This document shows, in pieces, positions 14,190 through 18,829 of a DNA stretch of 18,829 nucleotides; positions within the stretch are counted from its first letter, which is position 1, and each line of letters begins with the position of its first letter. Position numbers and translations under genes: made by a program. The stretch covers positions 1 through 18,829 of the forward strand of contig JAUVRN010000006.1 in the NCBI GenBank assembly GCA_030597645.1. The letters are read 5' to 3'. The DNA is from Candidatus Zixiibacteriota bacterium. Its GTDB lineage: Bacteria > Zixibacteria > MSB-5A5 > JAUVRN01. Under the pieces are notes generated by a model, which did not search any database, was not told the DNA's origin, and saw only the letters and a list, made by a program, of their open reading frames with translations.

Positions 14190-14615
14190 TCAGGAGTTGG
14201 CGTCGTCCGAGATGACCAGGAGGTTGCCCTGGTCGTCGATGGTCCAGGTATCTACCGTGGCATCATCATCCAACAGGCCGCTGGTGGCCGTGCATGTGAA
14301 CGTATTGACCGCGGCAACCATGGTATATGTGTAGCGCGCCGGCAGTATCACCTCTACCTGGATCTGACCAAAACCGAGCGGAGCCGTCGAATGAGCTATG
14401 GCCCCCTGACCCCAGTAGGTATCGTGTTCCTGCCGATAGGCTCTCTGCATGCTGTAGACCTGCTTGAGTATCTGCTTGGCCTCAGACTGCTTTGCTCTGG
14501 TGTTGGCGGCCATGAACCGCGGTATGGCCAGGGCGGCCAGGATGCCGATGATCACCACCACGATCATCATCTCGATCAGGGTGAAGCCGCGTTCGCCTCT
14601 ATTACGTAACGTCAT
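14190..14615 (-). CDS. Type IV pilin (class A paralogue, first of four)
   Basis: 141 residues. The start is set at ATG 14615: CGGAGGA lies ~9 nt upstream and the length then equals that of the paralogues, whereas ATG 14669 would give an 18-residue extension and an untypical long leader. Leader ends GERG, mature F11 and E15 in 'FTLIEMMIVVVIIGILAALA'. The body has 'QRAYRQEHDTYWGQG' and 'CTATSG' with a single cysteine (C108), like the gene at 12515. First gene of the cluster, behind a -24/-12 candidate at 14643-14658. Confidence 0.93.
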   Translation of the reverse strand: MTLRNRGERGFTLIEMMIVVVIIGILAALAIPRFMAANTRAKQSEAKQILKQVYSMQRAYRQEHDTYWGQGAIAHSTAPLGFGQIQVEVILPARYTYTMVAAVNTFTCTATSGLLDDDATVDTWTIDDQGNLLVISDDANS

Positions 14616-14642
14616 TGGTCTGTTCCTCCGAGCCAGAGGTAG

Positions 14643-14658
14643 AGCGAGGATGCTGCCA
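14643..14658 (-). promoter_or_regulatory. Candidate sigma-54 promoter of the first pilin gene
   Basis: Minus strand TGGCAGCATCCTCGCT fits TGGCAC-N5-TTGCW with two changes and keeps GG and GC at the right spacing. The start would fall near 14632, leaving a leader of only ~17 nt that just includes the GGAGG. The rest of the 229-bp gap (14616-14844) shows no gene and no convincing terminator for the upstream DUF2723 gene. Confidence 0.45.
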
Positions 14659-14844
14659 AGCGATCGCACCTTTTCTGATCGCTGTATCCCGTTGAGCGCA
14701 TTGTCTTTGGGTCATGGCCGAGCGATCTGTTCAACCTTTGAGCACATGGTTGACTCGCAAGCTGAACGGAATTTTGCAGAATGAGAGGATCCCGCTCCCA
14801 ACGGATGCCCGGGACCGGGTGCTTCAGCAACCTGTTGGAGATTA

Positions 14845-16695
14845 TCAGCGAGCCTCTTCATCCAGGCCCGCTCCGGTGGCACGCGGTCCGGCAGCGATTC
14901 TCAGACTGGCCCGGGCCGCCAGGAGCTCCGGCTCGGCCGGCGCCCATTGCAGCCCCTCGTCCCAGGCCTCTGATGCGGCTTTGTGCATACCCCGGGCCTG
15001 GTAAAAGGCGCCCAGCCGGTAGTAGTACCAGACGGCAGCACGCACCCAGTCGGGATCATCGGTAGCCAGAGTGACGTCCATGCGCGGGATCGTGCGCGCT
15101 GTTCCACCAGCGCTGGATGAATCGATCCAGTGAGCCAGCCAGCCTGCGGGGACGAGTTCCAACGGGAGCCATCCCGGCGTCCCGTAATCGACGTACACGT
15201 CGCCCATCTCCGCGCGCCACCACGTGGCCACGGCCCGTGTCCACCGGGGATGGTCCACCGGGACAGTCAGCCTGCCGTCGCCGTGCCTCCTCGACCACCA
15301 GTTCCTGTACCACGGTGCGGGTGCGAGGGACACGTTGAGCACAACCGCGCGCGGTACGTCGGACATGGAGACCAGTATGCCGCGCAGAAGAAAGTCGGTA
15401 TTGGCGTCCTGAAGGATAATGAGGCTGCCGTCGGTCGCCTCACCGAGGATCTCCTCACCCCACCGATTGGCCAGTTCGAGTCGGAAAGGCTCGACGGCGG
15501 CAGCACCGACCAGGGCGGAGCGAGCTGTGATGGACACAGCCAGCAGGAAGATGACACCGACCGAGGCGAGTCGCCACCGGCTCGAGCGTTCCTGGCGCAC
15601 GATCAGGGTGTGTGGATCGAGGCGGGCGAATCCCCACCAGAGTGCCCACAACAGCGGGAACAGGTAGGCCTGCGTGTCGAAGTTGTCGGCGATGACGTCG
15701 GAGACGACCGTGGCTGCCACCAAGGTGCCAGTGACAAAAAGAACGAGCGGAGCGCGACCGAATCGATGGCCGAACAACGCACCGGCCGCCACGCCGGCGA
15801 TACCCGGCGCGACCAGGAGCCATGGTGTTCGATCGAACACGAGGTTCACCAGTTCGGCGGCCCGGGAGATCGTGCCGTGTGACTGATCGGCGATGATGCC
15901 GTACGAATCAGACGCGGTTAGATAGGCCCAGAAACCGCTCCAGGTTGACGGGTCGCCCCATACCCACGGTGCGTGGGGTGCACGCAACGGAACGAAGAGG
16001 TAGACCGACACGCCGATGGTGAGCGCGGCCGCCGCGACGGCCCACTGTTTCATCGACGGGCGGAAGTCACCCCACAGAAAGAGCAGGAGAAAGGCCGGCC
16101 ACGCGGCCACCGCCAGGGCGGTGTGGACACAGAACGCCAGTCCGGCCACGTAGGCGGCACCCAGGAACCGCCGCGTGGCCGTTCGGGGATCGGGCGCACG
16201 CTGCGCGGCTATCGCCAGCAGGAATGCGGCGGCCAGGGCGAAATACACGGGGGTATACACTTCGGCGCGCAGGCTCTGTCGCCAGACCAGGGGTGCGAAT
16301 CCCACGAGCCAGCCGCCGATGGTGATCCACGCCACACTCCACCACGTATGACCGAACAGCATCACCAGAGCACGCCAGAGGCACAGCAGAGCCAGAACTC
16401 CGCAAAGAGCGGAAAGGGCATTGGCGGCAAGACAAGGATCGTCGAGGAACCCGAACAACGCCCGTCCGCAGACGACGTACAACGGAAAACCGGGCCGGTG
16501 CGCTACGGAGAGCGTCTTGGCAGCGGCGATCAATTCGCCGGAATCCCACCAGCCGACGCCGCCGGGCAGCGTCACCGCATATGCAGCCAAGAGCGGCACC
16601 AGGAACGCAAGGCCAGCGAGCAGGTGACGGCCGGTCCAGATGCGTTCGCTGCGAAGCGGATAGGCGGCGAACGATCGCATCACATCGTCGTTCAT
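14845..16695 (-). CDS. DUF2723 multi-pass GT-C-like protein with C-terminal TPR-like tail (paralogue 2)
   Basis: 616 residues. The signature loop is complete: 'GVGWWDSGELIAAAKTLSV' (46-64) and 'HRPGFPLYVVCGR' (66-78). D51 and E54 are the candidate catalytic acids of the first extracytoplasmic loop in this GT-C family. About a dozen membrane segments extend to residue ~410; a soluble domain and TPR-like helices follow (~547-605, 'YYYRLGAFYQARGMHKAASE'). The expected function is sugar transfer from a polyprenyl-phosphate donor to an exported acceptor. The ATG at 16695 overlaps the regulator stop as ATGA; a longer frame to 16848 is rejected because it lies inside the regulator. It is placed directly upstream of the pilin genes, so pilins are plausible acceptors. 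Confidence 0.88.
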   Translation of the reverse strand: MNDDVMRSFAAYPLRSERIWTGRHLLAGLAFLVPLLAAYAVTLPGGVGWWDSGELIAAAKTLSVAHRPGFPLYVVCGRALFGFLDDPCLAANALSALCGVLALLCLWRALVMLFGHTWWSVAWITIGGWLVGFAPLVWRQSLRAEVYTPVYFALAAAFLLAIAAQRAPDPRTATRRFLGAAYVAGLAFCVHTALAVAAWPAFLLLFLWGDFRPSMKQWAVAAAALTIGVSVYLFVPLRAPHAPWVWGDPSTWSGFWAYLTASDSYGIIADQSHGTISRAAELVNLVFDRTPWLLVAPGIAGVAAGALFGHRFGRAPLVLFVTGTLVAATVVSDVIADNFDTQAYLFPLLWALWWGFARLDPHTLIVRQERSSRWRLASVGVIFLLAVSITARSALVGAAAVEPFRLELANRWGEEILGEATDGSLIILQDANTDFLLRGILVSMSDVPRAVVLNVSLAPAPWYRNWWSRRHGDGRLTVPVDHPRWTRAVATWWRAEMGDVYVDYGTPGWLPLELVPAGWLAHWIDSSSAGGTARTIPRMDVTLATDDPDWVRAAVWYYYRLGAFYQARGMHKAASEAWDEGLQWAPAEPELLAARASLRIAAGPRATGAGLDEEAR

Positions 16696-18194
16696 CGCTT
16701 GAGTCCGTAGCGGTCGATCTTGCGATACAGCGTGGACGAGTCGATGCCGAGTCTCGATGCCGCCCTGGCCTTCTGCCCCCCGGTCTGGTGCAGCACCCAC
16801 GCGATGTACGCCTTCTCGATCGTCTCCATCGTCGGGGTGGAGGCACATTCGTCGAAGGTTACCGGGACCGGCGCGTTGTTCCGCAGCTTCTCGGGAAAGT
16901 CCGAAGCGCAGACACGATTGCTCTTGGCGAACAGCACGGCGCGCTCCAGCATGTGCTCCAGTTCGCGCACATTACCCGGCCATGTGTACGCGAGCAGCAG
17001 CTGCATGGCCTCCTGGTTGATCTGCTTTATCGCCGCACCGCTGCGTTTGGCGATCTGCTTGCGGAAGTGATCGACCAGCATCGGGATGTCGTCCCTGCGC
17101 TCGCGCAGCGGCGGCAGGGAGATCGGTATGACGTTGAGCCGATAGTACAGATCCGGGCGAAACCGGCTCTCCTTGACCATCCCTTCCAGGTCAACATTGG
17201 TAGCGGCGATCAACCGAACATCTACATGCGTGGGTTGCGTCGAGCCCACAGGAGTGATGATGCGTTCTTCAAGCGCCTTGAGCAGTTTGACCTGAATGGC
17301 CGGTGATGCTTCCCCGATCTCGTCCAGGAAGAACGTGCCACCGTCTGCCGCCTGGAGCAGGCCTTCCTTGTCACGCACGGCGCCGGTAAAGCTGCCTTTG
17401 ACGTGACCGAAGAGTTCGCTCTCGAGGAGCGTGTCGGGCAGCGCCGCGCAGTTGACGCTGAGAAAGGGGCCGGAGGCCCGAGACGACATGGCATGCAGAG
17501 CCCGGGCGATCAGGTCCTTGCCGGTGCCCGATTCCCCGCGGATGAGCACCGTCGAGTCGGTCGCCGCTATGCGGGCAACGAGCTCCTTGAGCTGCACCAC
17601 CGTGTCCGAGTTGCCGATGAATCGATCCAGACTCGAGTGATCCGCCAGTTGCTTGTGGAGACGCTTGTTCTCCGCGACGACTTCGCGGTGCGAAAGTAGC
17701 TGCCTGACGGTGTGCTTGACTTCGTCGAGGTTGAACGGCTTGGTGATGTAGTCGGCCGCGCCGAGCTTGAGCGCTTCGATGGCCGAATCGACCGACGCGT
17801 ACGCCGTCATGACGATGCACTCGGTGTCGGGACGGCTCTCGCGGAGTTGCCGAATGAACTCGAGCCCTCCCATGTCCGGCATCATCAGGTCGGTGAAGAC
17901 CAGGTCCACCGGGTTGTTCTCGAGTTGGGACAGCGCGTCACGAGCCGACTGGACGGTCTCCACCTGGTAGCCCTCCTTGGAGAGCATGATCCTCATGAAC
18001 TCGCAAAGGTTCTCCTCGTCGTCGACAACCAGTATGCGTGCTTTAGACATGCCGTTCACGTCTGCCTTGGACGTGTCGCCCACTTGTGATTTGGACGTGC
18101 CGCTCACGTGTGCCTTGGACGTGTCGCCCACTTGTGCTTTGGACATACCGCTCACGTCTGCCTTGGACGTGTCACCCACTTGTGCTTTGGACAT
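16692..18194 (-). CDS. Sigma-54-dependent NtrC/PilR-type response regulator with repeated N-terminal extension
   Basis: 500 residues. Residues 1-48 are six 8-residue repeats ([MT]SK[AS]xVxx); a normal receiver starts at M49 ('MSKARILVVDDEENL'), with acidic D58/D59 and phospho-acceptor D102 ('FTDLMMP'). The AAA+ domain has Walker A 'GESGTGK' (220-226), the sigma-54 contact loop GSFTGA (267-272; Ser in place of Ala, as I recall from PilR-type proteins) and Walker B 'GGTFFLDEIGE' (285-295). A Fis-type helix-turn-helix ends the protein ('RAASRLGIDSSTLYRKIDRY'). It should activate -24/-12 promoters, two of which precede the pilins. ATGs at 18194, 18146 and 18050 are all in frame; only 18194 has a good ribosome-binding site (GGGAG, 6 nt). 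Confidence 0.92.
   Translation of the reverse strand: MSKAQVGDTSKADVSGMSKAQVGDTSKAHVSGTSKSQVGDTSKADVNGMSKARILVVDDEENLCEFMRIMLSKEGYQVETVQSARDALSQLENNPVDLVFTDLMMPDMGGLEFIRQLRESRPDTECIVMTAYASVDSAIEALKLGAADYITKPFNLDEVKHTVRQLLSHREVVAENKRLHKQLADHSSLDRFIGNSDTVVQLKELVARIAATDSTVLIRGESGTGKDLIARALHAMSSRASGPFLSVNCAALPDTLLESELFGHVKGSFTGAVRDKEGLLQAADGGTFFLDEIGEASPAIQVKLLKALEERIITPVGSTQPTHVDVRLIAATNVDLEGMVKESRFRPDLYYRLNVIPISLPPLRERRDDIPMLVDHFRKQIAKRSGAAIKQINQEAMQLLLAYTWPGNVRELEHMLERAVLFAKSNRVCASDFPEKLRNNAPVPVTFDECASTPTMETIEKAYIAWVLHQTGGQKARAASRLGIDSSTLYRKIDRYGLKR
18051..18194 (-). repeat. 24-bp tandem repeat (six units, 48-bp higher order) at the regulator start
   Basis: Three 48-bp copies, each of two 24-bp halves, run from the start codon to the receiver domain. 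They encode MSKAQVGD-TSKADVSG, MSKAQVGD-TSKAHVSG and TSKSQVGD-TSKADVNG. A seventh half-unit is the receiver start itself (MSKA at 18050). The unit therefore derives from the gene's own 5' end. Copy changes of 24 or 48 bp keep the frame. Confidence 0.92.
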
Positions 18195-18200
18195 ACCGTT

Positions 18201-18216
18201 CTCCCGCTTTTGGGAG
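18201..18216 (-). promoter_or_regulatory. Hairpin burying the ribosome-binding site of the regulator
   Basis: On the minus strand CTCCC (18216-18212), loop AAAAGC and GGGAG (18205-18201) form a 5-bp stem in which GGGAG is the Shine-Dalgarno of the ATG at 18194. It could lower translation from the first start. Confidence 0.5.
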
Positions 18217-18255
18217 TATCGGCAGGCGTGTCTGGAGAGTGCAGAAAGGGCAGGT

Positions 18256-18283
18256 ATTATGCGGCGAATCGCAGGGTTCGCCG
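18256..18283 (-). promoter_or_regulatory. Hairpin and possible -10 box upstream of the regulator
   Basis: Minus strand CGGCGAA/TTCGCCG (18283-18277 with 18268-18262, loop of 8) is a perfect 7-bp stem, followed at once by CATAAT (18261-18256), a fair -10 hexamer. No good -35 is seen. The 142-bp gap 18195-18336 otherwise holds only the two other hairpins listed. Confidence 0.3.
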
Positions 18284-18306
18284 AGCAGATTGTTCAAAGG
18301 TGGAGC

Positions 18307-18330
18307 AACACCGGGTGGACAACCGGTGTT
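18307..18330 (-). terminator. Perfect 8-bp hairpin after the GAF/DHp gene
   Basis: AACACCGG (minus 18330-18323) pairs with CCGGTGTT (18314-18307) around an 8-nt loop, starting 6 nt after the stop codon at 18337. No T-tract follows, so it may be a weak terminator, an attenuator or an mRNA 3'-end stabiliser before the regulator gene. Confidence 0.4.
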
Positions 18331-18336
18331 ATGTCG

Positions 18337-18829
18337 TCAGTCGGTGTTCAGGTCCTGATCTGGCGATGACGCATCGCCGCCGTCTTCGGCGTCGGACAGG
18401 TCGAGCATGCGCAGTCCGCCGGGGTAGTCGATGCTGCCACGCGGCCCTTTGCGAAGCAGTTTCTGCGTGACTTCCTTGATCCTCAACGCGCTCTTCTCGA
18501 TGTCCTGAAGACGGTTGCGAAGCCTGGGAGCCAGATCCTCGGCCTGCAGCAACAGCAGCTGTGTGTTTCCCAGCACCGCCGTCAGGGGATTGTTCACCTC
18601 GTGACGGCCCGCGATGGCCGTTTCGAGAATGGCTGCCTCACGTGCTCTTGCGGCAGCGTCCGCGGCGTCCGACGATCCCTCCGGGCCGGACGCGATCCTC
18701 GCTACGCGCAGTGCTGTAGCCAGGGCCAGCAGGAAGTCCTCTTCCAACGCCAGATTGCGTCGCCCCTCCGACAGACCGAGCACCACGCCGGTGATGCGAT
18801 CCGCGACGCGGATGGGATAAGCAAAGAGC
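18337..18829 (-). CDS. GAF plus histidine-kinase dimerisation domain protein lacking the ATPase domain (5' partial)
   Basis: The frame runs out of the right edge, so the N-terminus is missing; 163 residues are visible. The first ~45 are the end of a GAF-like sensor domain ('IRVADRITGVVLGLSEGRRN', then 'DFLLALATALRVARIA'). An Ala-rich linker leads to a HisKA-like four-helix-bundle domain with H box 'RHEVNNPLTAVLGNTQLLLL' (His codon at 18603-18601) and a second helix 'RLQDIEKSALRIKEVTQKLL'. After only ~40 more residues, acidic and Gly-rich (ending DQDLNTD), the gene stops. There is no N, G1 or G2 box, so it cannot phosphorylate itself. It may be a phosphotransfer protein, a dominant regulator or a truncated kinase. 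It lies 142 bp before the NtrC-type regulator gene on the same strand, which suggests a functional link. Confidence 0.75.
   Translation of the reverse strand, partial: LFAYPIRVADRITGVVLGLSEGRRNLALEEDFLLALATALRVARIASGPEGSSDAADAAARAREAAILETAIAGRHEVNNPLTAVLGNTQLLLLQAEDLAPRLRNRLQDIEKSALRIKEVTQKLLRKGPRGSIDYPGGLRMLDLSDAEDGGDASSPDQDLNTD

Noticed and set aside
14820..14844. Terminator after the second DUF2723 gene
   Set aside because: Only short or bulged stems without a T-tract are found in 14616-14844; readthrough into the pilins is as likely.
16696..16848. N-terminal extension of the second DUF2723 protein
   Set aside because: The extra 51 residues come from the out-of-frame C-terminus of the regulator gene, are charged and unlike the family, and the ATGA overlap at 16692-16695 gives a natural start.
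18086..18369. Plus-strand open frames with Cys/Leu-rich repeats over the regulator start
   Set aside because: The repeats are the reverse reading of the 24-bp tandem array; there is no ribosome-binding site and the minus-strand reading joins a real receiver domain.

Overview
The window is GC-rich bacterial DNA. It probably comes from an uncultured lineage of the FCB group or a neighbouring candidate phylum (Zixibacteria, Krumholzibacteriota or Eisenbacteria type). The reasons are the secreted proteins with SdrD_B and dockerin-type repeats at the left end, and the FlgD-like/type IX-style C-terminal domain with its 'NFPNPFNP' signature. No 16S rRNA or other marker gene is present, so the phylum is an inference.

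Left part (1-3284, + strand): a 5'-truncated secreted protein (BNR-like, Ig-like, SdrD_B, two dockerin repeats); a secreted cohesin-like protein with a C-terminal sorting-type domain; a terminator; a 750-bp gene-poor stretch holding two back-to-back dockerin gene ends in opposite orientation; then a promoter, a strongly folding leader or small RNA, and a small zinc-ribbon protein. That gene converges on the next operon so tightly that the two stop codons overlap.

Middle part (3281-12368, - strand): one compact eight-gene operon. In transcription order it encodes a DUF2723 multi-pass glycosyltransferase-like protein with C-terminal TPRs, a DPM1/ArnC-like GT2, a GT4, two SAM methyltransferases, an LPG-synthase-TM/flippase-like membrane protein, prepilin peptidase PilD, and an NtrB-like histidine kinase. 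Most junctions are 4-8 bp overlaps (ATGA, GTGA).

Right part (12464-18829, - strand): the 3' part of a GAF plus histidine-kinase dimerisation-domain protein without an ATPase domain; a sigma-54-dependent NtrC/PilR-type regulator whose start has been expanded into a 24-bp tandem repeat; a second DUF2723 protein overlapping it by ATGA; and four tandem type IV pilin genes ending in a textbook intrinsic terminator. Good -24/-12 (sigma-54) matches lie before the first and last pilin genes.

Together the genes suggest a type IV pilus module under two-component/sigma-54 control. It is flanked on both sides by DUF2723 enzymes and shares an operon with a polyprenyl-phosphate-sugar-synthase-like GT2. 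The working hypothesis is a pilin or surface-protein O-glycosylation system built on DUF2723 rather than on PglL/PilO/TfpW-type transferases. That link is inferred from gene context only.
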